Below the pieces are notes generated by a model that had not been told where the DNA came from, ran no database searches, and saw nothing but the letters and a program-made list of their open reading frames with translations. 64,000 nucleotides of DNA from Pandoraea fibrosis. Lineage in GTDB: Bacteria; Pseudomonadota; Gammaproteobacteria; Burkholderiales; Burkholderiaceae. Below, piece after piece: positions 16,922 through 26,534 of this stretch (its first letter is position 1; every line of letters starts with the position of its first letter). The position numbers and the translations under genes are program-made. The DNA is taken from assembly GCF_000807775.2 (NCBI RefSeq), contig NZ_CP047385.1, forward strand, positions 1,922,001-1,986,000. Reading direction: 5' to 3'.

Positions 16922-18142
16922 TCAGTGGCCACTCCCGGCGGACGAATCTGCCGGTGTCGTGCCGGGGCCTGCATGCGGCAGGCGCGCAATCATCAGGATG
17001 GCCACGATCCCGCCGAGTGCGCCGCACAGGAAGATCGAGGCGTAGCCGAAAAAGTTGGCGACGAGTCCGGCCATCGGCCCGATCAATCCGAGCGCCAGAT
17101 CGAAGAACGCCGAATAGGCCGCCAGCGCCGCCCCCCGATTTTGCGGCGGCACCTGGCGCAGCGCCTCCACGCCCAGGGCGGGGAAGACCAGCGAGAAGCC
17201 CACGCCGGTCAGCCCGGCGCCAACGAGCGCCATGTGCGGACTCACTGCACCCCACAGCAGGAACTGACCGATGGCGCTGAAGACCAGCGAACACATGGCG
17301 ACGCGGCGTCCGCCGAAGCGATCGACCGCATGTGCGAGCAGAATCCGCATGCCGATGAAGCAGGCGCTGTAGAGCGTGAGCGCATACGCCGCGCCCGACC
17401 AGCCGTGGCTGGCATAGTAAAGCGTGATGAACGCGGCAATGACCGCGTAGCCGATACTCCCCAGCGTCATGGCCAGACCGGGGCGCCACACGAGGCCGAC
17501 GACACGCAGGAACGGCAGACGATGTCCGCCCACCGGGGCGGCTGCCGGCAGACGCAGCGCGATGGCGAACGCCACGGCGGGCAGCGCGATGTTCACGAGC
17601 GAGACGACCGTAAAGCCAGCCGATTCCAGCAGGTAGGCGCCGAACGGGGCGCCGGTCGCGAGCGCTGTGTACATCGACACGCCTTGCCACGAAATGGCTT
17701 TGCTCGCGTGCGCCGCACCCAGCAGGCCGATGCCCCACGACATGCCGCCGGTCAGAATCAGGCTTTCGCCGAAGCCGAGCACCACGCGTCCGGCGATGAG
17801 GATGCCCAGCGCGAGCGCAGGGTCCGGCACCATCGATGCCACGAGATACAGTACGCCCGCCGCCGCGCAGCCGCACAGCCCGGTGAGTACCGCGCGGCGC
17901 GGGCCACGTGTGTCGACGGTGCGTCCGGCGTAGGAGCGCAGCAGCAGCGTGACGACTGACTGGATGCCGATGGTGACGCCGACGACGAAGGAGCCGTAGC
18001 CGAGCGTTTCATGGACGTAGACCGGCAGCACGGGCAGCGGCATGCCAATCGTCATGAAACCGAAGAACATGATCGCGGCGAGCATGCTCAATGTCCCGTA
18101 GACACTGACAGCCGGCCGGGCGGTCGTAGGAGGTTGCGTCAT
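16922..18142 (-). CDS. MFS transporter, YhhS/YfcJ-like
   Basis: A 406-residue, 12-segment major-facilitator protein. The loop 2-3 signature is GRTVDTRGPRRAV and the repeat in the second half is HAVDRFGGRRVAM. The family pattern FFGFMTIGMPLPVLPVYVHETLG near the N-terminus and the overall length fit the YhhS/YfcJ group of putative drug or arabinose exporters. The start is uncertain: the open frame continues to 18235 but no candidate has a good ribosome-binding site; I chose the ATG at 18142 by length. Together with the monooxygenase it could form a detoxification pair, which is inference. Confidence 0.85.
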   Translation of the reverse strand: MTQPPTTARPAVSVYGTLSMLAAIMFFGFMTIGMPLPVLPVYVHETLGYGSFVVGVTIGIQSVVTLLLRSYAGRTVDTRGPRRAVLTGLCGCAAAGVLYLVASMVPDPALALGILIAGRVVLGFGESLILTGGMSWGIGLLGAAHASKAISWQGVSMYTALATGAPFGAYLLESAGFTVVSLVNIALPAVAFAIALRLPAAAPVGGHRLPFLRVVGLVWRPGLAMTLGSIGYAVIAAFITLYYASHGWSGAAYALTLYSACFIGMRILLAHAVDRFGGRRVAMCSLVFSAIGQFLLWGAVSPHMALVGAGLTGVGFSLVFPALGVEALRQVPPQNRGAALAAYSAFFDLALGLIGPMAGLVANFFGYASIFLCGALGGIVAILMIARLPHAGPGTTPADSSAGSGH

Positions 18143-18337
18143 CTTGATGGTTATCGTGTTGCGATGGCCCGAAGGCCGAAAGGCTATGGCGTCAATGTGT
18201 GACGCCGTCATGCGGTATTGCGTTGGTTCGGTCAAGCCGTGAGCCGGATGGTTGTGCCCGTCTGCCAGCGTTGCCGGACCACGACGATAACAGGCGGGCA
18301 GTCGGGTGATATGGGCGGACGGTGAACGACGCGTGCG

Positions 18338-19549
18338 TCAGCCGGGCGCGCGCGACGGGAGTCGTGCGGCGATTTCGATGATCAGGCTGCGGGCGAGCGA
18401 TTGCTTGTCGGCGCGCGGCAGGCGTTTCTGCCCGGCATCGTCGAAGAGAATGACTTCGTTATCGTCTTGCCCGAACGTGGCAGGACCGAGATTGCCTACG
18501 AGCAGCGGCACCTGCTTGCGCCGGCGCTTTTGTGCGCCGTGCGTCTCCAGATCGCCTGATTCGGCAGCGAAGCCCACGCAATACGGCGGCTTCGGCAACT
18601 GCGCCACGGCCGCGAGAATGTCGGGATTCTGGACGAAGTCGAGCGTCGGCACGTCGGCGTCACCGGTTTTCTTGATCTTGTCATGCGCCACTTCGCGCAC
18701 GCGCCAGTCGGCCACGGCAGCCACCGCGATGAAGACGTCGTTGTGCGCCACGTCGGCCATCACCGCGTCGTACATCTGCTGCGCCGTTTGCACGTTGCTG
18801 CGCGTCACGCCATAGGGCGTGGCCAGTGCTGTCGGGCCAGCGACGAGATGCACGTCGGCGCCTGCCTGCGCGGCGGCACGGGCAAGCGCAAAGCCCATCT
18901 TGCCGCTGGACAGATTGGTCAGGCCACGCACCGGGTCGATGGGTTCGAACGTCGGGCCTGCGGTGATCAGCACACGGTGTCCGGCAAGGCGTTTGGGCTG
19001 GAAGAAGCCAACCAGGGCCTCAAAAAGTTCTTCCGGCTCGAGCATCCGCCCGTCGCCGATTTCACCGCACGCCTGATCGCCGCTGCCGGGACCGAGGATC
19101 GTCAGGCCATCGCCGCGCAGCGTCGTGGCATTGCGCTGGGTCGCCGGGTTGGCCCACATCTGACGATTCATGGCGGGCGCGACCAGCAGCGGGCAGTCTC
19201 GCGCCACACACAGCGTGCAGAGCAGGTCGTCGGCCATGCCGTGCGCGAGCTTGGCGAGGAAGTCGGTGGAGGCGGGGGCGATGATGATGGCGTCGGCCTC
19301 GCGCGAGAGGTCGATGTGCGCCATGTTGTTGTCGACGCGATTGTCCCACTGGCTGGTGAACACCGGACGCCCCGAGAGCGCCTGCATCGTGAGTGGCGTG
19401 ATGAATTGCGTGGCGGCTTCGGTCATCACGACCTGCACCGTCGCGCCGGCCTTGATGAGCAACCGGGTGAGTTCGGCCGACTTGTAGCAGGCGATGCCGC
19501 CCGTCAGGCCGAGAACGATGGTCTTGCCCGCAAGTTCACCGCGTTCCAT
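18338..19549 (-). CDS. coaBC: Bifunctional phosphopantothenoylcysteine decarboxylase/synthetase
   Basis: A 403-residue bifunctional enzyme of coenzyme A synthesis. The N-terminal CoaC flavoprotein domain has [11 protein letters not shown], the His motif in [18 protein letters not shown] and the lid [10 protein letters not shown]. The C-terminal CoaB domain begins [19 protein letters not shown] and has NLSSGKMG and AVAAVADW. It ligates cysteine to 4'-phosphopantothenate (CTP dependent), then decarboxylates to 4'-phosphopantetheine. The ATG at 19549 has GGAGGAGG upstream; the longer frame to 19828 has no family match. Confidence 0.95.
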   Translation of the reverse strand: MERGELAGKTIVLGLTGGIACYKSAELTRLLIKAGATVQVVMTEAATQFITPLTMQALSGRPVFTSQWDNRVDNNMAHIDLSREADAIIIAPASTDFLAKLAHGMADDLLCTLCVARDCPLLVAPAMNRQMWANPATQRNATTLRGDGLTILGPGSGDQACGEIGDGRMLEPEELFEALVGFFQPKRLAGHRVLITAGPTFEPIDPVRGLTNLSSGKMGFALARAAAQAGADVHLVAGPTALATPYGVTRSNVQTAQQMYDAVMADVAHNDVFIAVAAVADWRVREVAHDKIKKTGDADVPTLDFVQNPDILAAVAQLPKPPYCVGFAAESGDLETHGAQKRRRKQVPLLVGNLGPATFGQDDNEVILFDDAGQKRLPRADKQSLARSLIIEIAARLPSRAPG

Positions 19550-19626
19550 AGAAAGTGCCTCCTCCAAAGTGCCGCGCGGCGCCTCCGGGGCGCCGCGACG
19601 GTGTTGGCTGCGAATGACCGGGTGCG

Positions 19627-20166
19627 CTATTTGCCGCGCCGCACGCGTCGCAACTCGTCGATCACCAGCAGCACCGCGCCCACGCAAATGGCCGAGTCGG
19701 CCACGTTGAACGCCGGCCAATGCCAGCCGCCGACGTGAAAGTCCAGAAAGTCGACCACATGACCATAGATCACACGATCGATCACGTTGCCCAGCGCGCC
19801 GCCAAGAATCAGCGAGAGCGACAGGCAAAACATTTTCTGGCCGTTATGACGCTTGAGCAGCCAGATGATGACGGTGGCCGCCACGATCCCGAGCAGCGTA
19901 AAGAACCAGCGTTGCCAGCCGCCGGCGGCCGCCAGAAAACTGAATGCCGCGCCCTTGTTGTACACCAGCACCAGATTGAAGAACGACGTCAGCGGGCGGA
20001 ACTCGCCGTACTGGAATGTCTTCAGAATCGTGAGCTTGGTGACCTGATCGAGCAGGATCGCCACGATCGCAATTCCAAGCCACGGGGCCAGACCGTAAGT
20101 GGCACCCCCACGGGCGCCACCGTTGCTGCGTCGCGCGCCCGTCCGGGCGCCTGCTTTGCTTGCCAT
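19627..20166 (-). CDS. lspA: Lipoprotein signal peptidase (signal peptidase II)
   Basis: A 179-residue inner-membrane aspartic protease with four transmembrane segments. The catalytic regions are [14 protein letters not shown] and [11 protein letters not shown]. It cleaves prolipoproteins before the lipidated Cys, and would process the lipoproteins in this window (LivJ at 37165 and the NodT protein at 47166). It has an N-terminal basic extension ([16 protein letters not shown]) longer than in E. coli. Its ATG overlaps the ileS stop (TAATG), so translation is coupled. Confidence 0.95.
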   Translation of the reverse strand: MASKAGARTGARRSNGGARGGATYGLAPWLGIAIVAILLDQVTKLTILKTFQYGEFRPLTSFFNLVLVYNKGAAFSFLAAAGGWQRWFFTLLGIVAATVIIWLLKRHNGQKMFCLSLSLILGGALGNVIDRVIYGHVVDFLDFHVGGWHWPAFNVADSAICVGAVLLVIDELRRVRRGK

Positions 20167-23003
20167 TATGCCGCGCTCCGGTGTTCGCCGCTGCCGAACA
20201 GGTTCGACACACAGCGGCCACAAAGGGTCGGGTGAGCGGCGTCGGCGCCCACGTCTTCACGATAGTGCCAGCAGCGCTCGCACTTCTGATGCGTCGACGG
20301 CGTGACGACCACGCCTTCCTCCGCTTCGGTGGCAACCTGCGTGACGGCGGCCGCCGACGTGATCAGCACGAAACGCAGATCGTCGCCGAGGCTGGCCAGC
20401 ACCTCGAACTTGCGGCCCGAGACACGCACGTCCACTTCGGCCTGCAACGACGAGCCGATCTGTTCGGCCGCACGAGCTTCTTCCAGCGCCTTGGTGACGT
20501 CGCTGCGCACCGCGCGCAGCAGATGCCATTTCTCGAGCAGACGCGTGCCTTGCGCGACTTCCGGATAGGCGTAGTAGGTCTCGGTGAAGATCGTGTCGTT
20601 GCCCGGCTGGAACACTTGCCACGCTTCTTCCGCCGTGAAGGACAGGAACGGCGCCATGAGCTTGAGCAGGCCGTGCGTGATGTGATACAGCGCGTTCTGG
20701 GCGGCGCGGCGGGCCGGGGCGTCCGGCGCGCTCGTGTACAGACGATCTTTCAGGATGTCGAGGTAGAAACCGCCGAGATCTTCCGAGCAGAACGTCTGAA
20801 GCTTGGCCACGACCGGGTGGAACTCGTAGCGGTCGTAGTGGCCCAGCACTTCGGTTTGCAGCGACTGTGCCAGCGCCACGGCGTAGCGGTCGATTTCCAG
20901 CCATTGGTCCGCCGGCAGCGCGTGCTTCGCATGGTCGTAATCGGCCAGGTTCGAGAGCAGGAAGCGCAGCGTGTTGCGGATACGGCGATACCCTTCGGTC
21001 ACGCGCTTGAGGATCTCATCCGAGATCGACAATTCGCCCGAGTAGTCGGTCGATGCCACCCACAGACGGATGATTTCGGCGCCGAGCTTGTCCGCAACAT
21101 CTTGCGGCAGGATCGTGTTGCCGATGGACTTCGACATCTTGCGGCCCTGACCGTCGACCGTGAAGCCGTGCGTGAGCAGCGCCTTGTACGGCGGACGGCC
21201 ATCGAGCATCGAGGCGGTGAGCAGCGACGAGTGGAACCAGCCACGGTGCTGATCCGAGCCTTCCAGATACAGGTCGGCGGGGAAGCCCAGCTCATGCGCG
21301 TGCGAGCCGCGCAGCACATGCCAGTGCGTGGTGCCCGAGTCGAACCACACGTCGAGCGTGTCGCGGTTCTTCACGTAATCCTTGGCCTCGTCGCCGAGCA
21401 GTTCCACCGGGTCGAGCGTTTGCCACGCTTCAATGCCTTCGGTTTCCACGCGCTTGGCTACGGCTTCGAGCAGTTCCGGGGTACGCGGGTGCAGCGCACC
21501 GGTTTCCTTGTGCACGAAGAAGGCCATCGGCACGCCCCATTGGCGTTGACGCGAGAGCGTCCAGTCCGGGCGATGCGCGATCATGTTGTGCAGGCGCTGC
21601 TTACCCCACGCCGGGAAGAACTCGGTGGCCTCGATGCCGGCGAGTGCGATCTCGCGCAGCGTCTTGCCGTCGCCCGGCGCACCGTCGACCGGCTTGACGT
21701 CCATGCCCGCGAACCACTGGTTGGTGGCGCGGTAGATGATCGGGGACTTGTGACGCCAGCAGTGCATGTAGCTGTGCGTGTACTTGAACGAGTGGAACAG
21801 CGTGCCGGCCTCGCGCAGCGCTTCGACGATCTGCGGGTTGGCGTCCCAGATCGACTGGCCACCGAACAGCGGCAGGCTGTCCTGATAGCGCCCGTCGCCC
21901 AGCACGGGCATGCGGATATCCGCGTCGGGCATGTCATGCGCCTTGCACGAGACGAAGTCCTCCACGCCGTAGGCAGGCGCCGAGTGGACGATGCCGGTCC
22001 CCGTGTCGGTCGTCACGTAGTCGCCGAGGTAGATCGGCGAGGTGCGCTCGTAGCCGGCGTCAGCCGTCGAGAGCGGGTGACGGAAGCGGATCAGCGAAAG
22101 CGCTTCGCCCTTCGTGCGGGCGATGATTTCGCCGTGCAGACCGTAGGTCTTCAGGCAGTCTTCCACGCGCTCGGTCGCGAGAATGAGCAGACCGCGCTCG
22201 GTCGAGACCAGTGCGTATTCGACTTCCGGATGCACGTTGAGCGCCTGATTCGACGGGATCGTCCACGGGGTCGTCGTCCAGATGACGATGTGGCCGTCTT
22301 CACGCGGCAGCTTCGCCAGACCGAAGGCCTTCGCGACCTTCTCCGGCTCGGCGAAGGCGAAACCGACGTCGATGGCCAGATCGGTCTTGTCCTTGTACTC
22401 GACTTCCGCCTCGGCGAGCGCCGAGCCGCAATCGAAGCACCAGTTCACCGGCTTCAGGCCACGGTAGACGTAGCCGTTCTCCATGATCTTCGCGAGGGCA
22501 CGAAGCTCGTCCGCTTCGTTCGAGAAGTTCATGGTTTTGTACGGGTTGTCCCAGTCGCCCAGCACGCCCAGACGCTTGAAGTTGGGCTTCTGACGCTCGA
22601 TCTGTTCGGCCGCGTAGGCGCGCGCCTTTTCCTGCACTTCGCGCACCGGCAGATGCTTGCCGAACTGCTTTTCGATCTGGATTTCGATGGGCATGCCGTG
22701 GCAGTCCCAGCCCGGCACGTAGGCGGCGTCGAAGCCCGCAAGGCTGCGCGCCTTGACGATCATGTCCTTGAGGATCTTGTTGACCGCGTGGCCGAGGTGG
22801 ATGTCACCGTTGGCATACGGCGGGCCGTCATGCAGGATGAACTTCGGACGGCCTTTGCTGGCGGCGCGGATCTTGTCGTAGATCTTCTTTTCCTGCCATT
22901 GCTTGACCCACTGCGGCTCGCGCTTGGGCAGATCGCCGCGCATCGGGAACGGCGTGTCCAGCAGGTTGACGGGATATTTGCTCGGGGCTTTCTTTTCGCT
23001 CAT
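20166..23003 (-). CDS. ileS: Isoleucine--tRNA ligase
   Basis: A 945-residue class I synthetase (E. coli IleS is 938). The HIGH-type motif is in [15 protein letters not shown], the KMSKS motif in [10 protein letters not shown], and the editing CP1 domain contains [14 protein letters not shown]. The C-terminal zinc finger is [12 protein letters not shown] with CGRCVSNL. It charges tRNA-Ile. It sits between ribF and lspA as in many Proteobacteria. A 1325-codon open frame on the opposite strand is a GC-rich shadow. Confidence 0.97.
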   Translation of the reverse strand: MSEKKAPSKYPVNLLDTPFPMRGDLPKREPQWVKQWQEKKIYDKIRAASKGRPKFILHDGPPYANGDIHLGHAVNKILKDMIVKARSLAGFDAAYVPGWDCHGMPIEIQIEKQFGKHLPVREVQEKARAYAAEQIERQKPNFKRLGVLGDWDNPYKTMNFSNEADELRALAKIMENGYVYRGLKPVNWCFDCGSALAEAEVEYKDKTDLAIDVGFAFAEPEKVAKAFGLAKLPREDGHIVIWTTTPWTIPSNQALNVHPEVEYALVSTERGLLILATERVEDCLKTYGLHGEIIARTKGEALSLIRFRHPLSTADAGYERTSPIYLGDYVTTDTGTGIVHSAPAYGVEDFVSCKAHDMPDADIRMPVLGDGRYQDSLPLFGGQSIWDANPQIVEALREAGTLFHSFKYTHSYMHCWRHKSPIIYRATNQWFAGMDVKPVDGAPGDGKTLREIALAGIEATEFFPAWGKQRLHNMIAHRPDWTLSRQRQWGVPMAFFVHKETGALHPRTPELLEAVAKRVETEGIEAWQTLDPVELLGDEAKDYVKNRDTLDVWFDSGTTHWHVLRGSHAHELGFPADLYLEGSDQHRGWFHSSLLTASMLDGRPPYKALLTHGFTVDGQGRKMSKSIGNTILPQDVADKLGAEIIRLWVASTDYSGELSISDEILKRVTEGYRRIRNTLRFLLSNLADYDHAKHALPADQWLEIDRYAVALAQSLQTEVLGHYDRYEFHPVVAKLQTFCSEDLGGFYLDILKDRLYTSAPDAPARRAAQNALYHITHGLLKLMAPFLSFTAEEAWQVFQPGNDTIFTETYYAYPEVAQGTRLLEKWHLLRAVRSDVTKALEEARAAEQIGSSLQAEVDVRVSGRKFEVLASLGDDLRFVLITSAAAVTQVATEAEEGVVVTPSTHQKCERCWHYREDVGADAAHPTLCGRCVSNLFGSGEHRSAA

Positions 23004-23162
23004 GGTGCGTCGCTACGAATTTGGAATGTCGGGTGTGGGGCGCTCGCGCCGGTCGCGTTGACGTCTGGCCTTGTGGGCCGGGAGGTGCAACGCCCGGGCA
23101 GGTGCCAGTGGCGCAGGCGGGCCGCGCGCAAGGCGCTGGGCGCCGGCGCACGCGGGCGAAGA

Positions 23163-24155
23163 TCAACTAATTCGGTCGGTAGCGGAGGTAGCGAAGTCGC
23201 GTCGCGCGCTCGGGCCATTGGCGTCGAGCGCGTGGGCGAAGTAGGCGCGGGCCTCGCGCGTGTCCTGCGCGATGGCCGCTTCGAGTTCGGCCAGGCCGTC
23301 GAATTTGGCTTCGTCGCGCAGCTTCTGCAAGAACTCCACGCGCACCAGCTTGCCGTAGCAGTCGCCCGAAAAATCGAGCAAATGCACTTCGAGCAGCACG
23401 CGGCCGGAGTCGTCGACCGTCGGGCGCAGGCCCAGACTGGCGACGGCGGGCAGTGGCTTGTCCGCCAGACCATGCACCTGCACCACGAATATGCCCGTGA
23501 GGGCCGGATGTTTGTGGGCAATGCGCAGATTGAGCGTGGGGAAGCCCAGCTTGCGGCCGAGCTTCATGCCATGCACGACGTGACCGGTGATGGCGTAGGG
23601 ACGGCCGAGCAGCGCGTGCGCGCGCTCGAAGTTGCCGTCGGCAAGGGCGGCGCGCACTTCCGAGCTGGAAATGCGCACGCCGTCATGCGCAATGGTCGGC
23701 ATCTGCTCGACGACGAAGTCGAAACGGCGCCCCGCCTCGCGCAGATAGTCGATGTCGCCCGCGCGTTTCGCGCCGAAGCGGAAGTCATCGCCGACGAGCA
23801 GCCAGCGGGTGTGCAGGCCGTCGACGATGATGTTGCGCACGAAGTCTTCGGGCGACTGGCCCGCGAAATGGGCGTTGAAGTGTTCCACCACCAGACGGTC
23901 GACGCCTTGCGAGCGCAGCGCCTCGAACTTGTCGCGCAGATTGGAAATGCGCGCGGGCGCCCGGTCGGGCATGAAGTACTCGCGGGGATGCGGCTCGAAC
24001 GTCATCACGCACACCGGCAGGCCGCGCGCAGCCGCTGCGGCGCGCACGCGCGCGAGCAGTGCCTGGTGGCCCAGATGCACGCCGTCGAAATTGCCGATCG
24101 TCAGCACGCAGGGCGCTTTGCTTTGCGCGTTGGGTAGACCCCGGAAGACTCGCAC
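23163..24155 (-). CDS. ribF: Bifunctional riboflavin kinase/FAD synthetase
   Basis: A 330-residue bifunctional enzyme. The N-terminal FMN adenylyltransferase domain has the HxGH-type motif TIGNFDGVHLGHQ and MTFEPHPREYF; the C-terminal kinase has GRPYAITG, LGFPTLNL and SLGLRPTVDD. It makes FMN and then FAD. The start is probably GTG at 24155 (VRVFRGLPNAQSK matches the usual MKVFRGLPN), although no clear ribosome-binding site is visible; the open frame continues upstream without recognisable homology. Confidence 0.93.
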   Translation of the reverse strand: MRVFRGLPNAQSKAPCVLTIGNFDGVHLGHQALLARVRAAAAARGLPVCVMTFEPHPREYFMPDRAPARISNLRDKFEALRSQGVDRLVVEHFNAHFAGQSPEDFVRNIIVDGLHTRWLLVGDDFRFGAKRAGDIDYLREAGRRFDFVVEQMPTIAHDGVRISSSEVRAALADGNFERAHALLGRPYAITGHVVHGMKLGRKLGFPTLNLRIAHKHPALTGIFVVQVHGLADKPLPAVASLGLRPTVDDSGRVLLEVHLLDFSGDCYGKLVRVEFLQKLRDEAKFDGLAELEAAIAQDTREARAYFAHALDANGPSARRDFATSATDRIS

Positions 24156-24375
24156 GATAAAGGAAGCGTCAGTACAGGACGTTGAGTGAGCGTTGGTGGA
24201 GGAACCGTGCGGCACAGCGGGGGGACCCGGTGGCCTGCGATGGCGGGCGAGGCCCGGTGCGCAGGACGGCCGATCCGACATTGCGGCGCCGCAGAACGTT
24301 GAATTATAAACGCTTCGGAGCCATCGCGGCGCGGATCGGCTGTCTGGTGCGCCGCGCCAATGATAAAATCCGGCG

Positions 24376-25026
24376 ATGAAGAACATTGTCATCCTGATTT
24401 CCGGACGAGGCAGCAACATGCAAGCCATCGTCCGGGCCTGTACCGCAGAAGGCTGGCCGGCCCGCGTGGCCGCCGTCATCGCCAATCGCCCCGAGGCCGA
24501 CGGTCTCGGATTTGCGCAGGAAAACGGTATCGCCACGGCCGTGGTGCCCAGTCGCGGCAAGACCCGCGAGGCATTCGATGCCGAACTTGCCGCTGAGATC
24601 GACCGTCACCAGCCCGATCTGGTCGTGCTCGCCGGCTTCATGCGCATTCTCACCCCGGAATTCACCGAGCGTTACGCCGGCCGGCTCATCAACATCCACC
24701 CGTCGCTGCTGCCCGCCTTCCCGGGCCTGCAAACGCATGCCCGTGCGCTGGAAGCCGGCTGCAAGGTCGTGGGCGCCACGGTGCATTTCGTGACGGCCGA
24801 GCTCGATCACGGCCCGTATGTGCTGCAAGCGGCCGTGCCGGTGCGCGCAGGGGACACGCCCGAGGCACTGGCCGAGCGCATCCTGCCGCTGGAACACATC
24901 ATTTATCCGCGCGCCGTGCGCTGGTTCGTGGAAGACCGTCTGATCGTGGCCGATGGCCGCGTGACGGTGACTCCCGCGGCCGACGGCACGCCCGATCCGC
25001 AATGGCTTTTTGGTGAGGACGCATGA
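24376..25026 (+). CDS. purN: Phosphoribosylglycinamide formyltransferase 1 (GART)
   Basis: A 216-residue enzyme that transfers formyl from 10-formyl-THF to GAR in purine synthesis. Motifs: ISGRGSNMQAIV for the phosphate site, the folate loop and catalytic residues in IHPSLLPAFPGLQTH, and the conserved GATVHFVTAELDHGP. TAAAAT lies at 24364-24369, only 6 nt before the ATG, and no ribosome-binding site is seen, so the mRNA may be leaderless. Its last 4 nt overlap the next gene (ATGA). Confidence 0.95.
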   Translation: MKNIVILISGRGSNMQAIVRACTAEGWPARVAAVIANRPEADGLGFAQENGIATAVVPSRGKTREAFDAELAAEIDRHQPDLVVLAGFMRILTPEFTERYAGRLINIHPSLLPAFPGLQTHARALEAGCKVVGATVHFVTAELDHGPYVLQAAVPVRAGDTPEALAERILPLEHIIYPRAVRWFVEDRLIVADGRVTVTPAADGTPDPQWLFGEDA

Positions 25027-26492
25027 GCACCCGCCCGACACAGCGCCGCGATGGCGCCAATTCATCCGCTCACCGCTCCGGCGGCCGATCGACCGATACC
25101 CGTCAACCGTCCAAGGGCGGCCAGCCAGGGGAGCGTCAGGAACGCTATGTCCGCCCCGACCGCTACGACCGTTCGCGCAACGATCGCCGCCCGGAGGCTC
25201 CGCCCGCCGAGACGGCCCGCATGCGCGGCGAGCACCTGTCGCCCGCACTTTTCGAACATACCCAGCGCCTGCTTGGCAGCGTGCTGACGTTCAGTGGCCC
25301 GGCCGACACGCTCGTGAGCACGTACTTCCGTGCCAACGCGAAGCTGGGTCATCGCGAGCGTGGCGTGCTGGCAGAGACGGTGTTCGCCATCCTGCGCCGC
25401 AAGCTCGAATTCGGTCAGCACGCGGGAAGCGGCTCCGGGCCGCTGGAGCGCCGTCTGGCACTGCTGGGACTGGCGTTCACCCGCGGTCTGGCGTCGGTCC
25501 AACTGGTGGCCACCCCCGATGAAGTCACATGGCTCGAACATGTCGGTCAGATCGATCCGGCAAGCCTTTCGGCACGCGTGCGCACGAATTTGCCGGAATG
25601 GCTCTATGAGCGTCTGGCCAAGCGGTTCGACGCCACCGAACTCGAAGCGCTCGCCGCCGCACTGAACCAGCCGGCACCGCTCGATTGCCGCGTGAACCTG
25701 ATCAAGTCGAATCGCGACGATGTGCTTGCCAAGCTGCGTGAAGACGGCTTCTCGGCGGAAGCGACACCGTTCGCGCCCAATGGCATCCGTCTGTCGGGCA
25801 AGCCGGCGCTGCAAAAGCACCCCCTGTTCATGTCGGGCGCGATCGAAGTGCAGGACGAGGGCAGCCAGTTGTTGTGCCAACTGGTCGCGCCGCGTCGCGG
25901 CGAGATGATCGTCGACTTCTGCGCCGGGGCCGGCGGCAAAACACTCGCCCTCGGGGCGCAAATGCGTTCCACGGGGCGTCTGTATGCGTTCGATATTTCG
26001 GAAAAACGCCTGGCCAAGCTCAAGCCGCGTCTGGCACGCAGCGGCTTGTCGAACGTCTATCCGGTGATGATCGACAGCGAGAACGACAGCAAGATCAAAC
26101 GACTGGCGGGCAAGATCGACCGCGTGCTGGTCGACGCGCCGTGCAGCGGGCTGGGCACGTTGCGCCGCAATCCGGATCTGAAGTGGCGTCAGTCGCCGCA
26201 GTCGGTTCAGGAACTCACGCAGAAGCAGGCGTCGATTCTGGCGAGCGCTGCCCGGCTGGTGAAGGTGGGGGGCCGTCTCGTGTACGCTACGTGCAGTCTG
26301 CTTACCGAAGAGAACAGTGCCATTGCCGAGGCGTTCGCGGCCGCGCATCCCGATTTCGTCCTGTTGCCGGCGAACGAGTTGCTCGCATCGCAGAAGATCG
26401 ACCTCGATACGGGCAAGTATCTCGAGCTGCTGCCGAACCGCAACGCGACCGACGGTTTCTTTGCCGCCGTGTTCGAGCGTCGCCCGGCGTAA
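25023..26492 (+). CDS. RsmB/NOP-family RNA (cytosine-5) methyltransferase
   Basis: A 489-residue protein. A disordered basic N-terminus (about residues 1-65) precedes a NusB-like helical region and the Rossmann methyltransferase. SAM motif I is VDFCAGAGGKTLALG; the two catalytic cysteines lie in DAPCSGLGTLRRNPDLKW and ATCSLLTEEN. It probably modifies rRNA at cytosine C5, like RsmB (16S C967) or RsmF; another rsmB copy may exist near fmt elsewhere, so I leave the symbol blank. It overlaps purN by 4 nt. Confidence 0.9.
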   Translation: MSTRPTQRRDGANSSAHRSGGRSTDTRQPSKGGQPGERQERYVRPDRYDRSRNDRRPEAPPAETARMRGEHLSPALFEHTQRLLGSVLTFSGPADTLVSTYFRANAKLGHRERGVLAETVFAILRRKLEFGQHAGSGSGPLERRLALLGLAFTRGLASVQLVATPDEVTWLEHVGQIDPASLSARVRTNLPEWLYERLAKRFDATELEALAAALNQPAPLDCRVNLIKSNRDDVLAKLREDGFSAEATPFAPNGIRLSGKPALQKHPLFMSGAIEVQDEGSQLLCQLVAPRRGEMIVDFCAGAGGKTLALGAQMRSTGRLYAFDISEKRLAKLKPRLARSGLSNVYPVMIDSENDSKIKRLAGKIDRVLVDAPCSGLGTLRRNPDLKWRQSPQSVQELTQKQASILASAARLVKVGGRLVYATCSLLTEENSAIAEAFAAAHPDFVLLPANELLASQKIDLDTGKYLELLPNRNATDGFFAAVFERRPA

Positions 26493-26534
26493 GGCGTTTC
26501 CGGGCGTCAGCGAACAACAAGAAGAGAGATAGCG

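Noticed and set aside
20160..24137. A 1325-codon open frame on the plus strand across ileS and ribF
   Set aside because: It is antisense to two well-recognised genes, has no family motif, and is Arg/Ala-rich as expected for the GC-rich shadow of a real gene.
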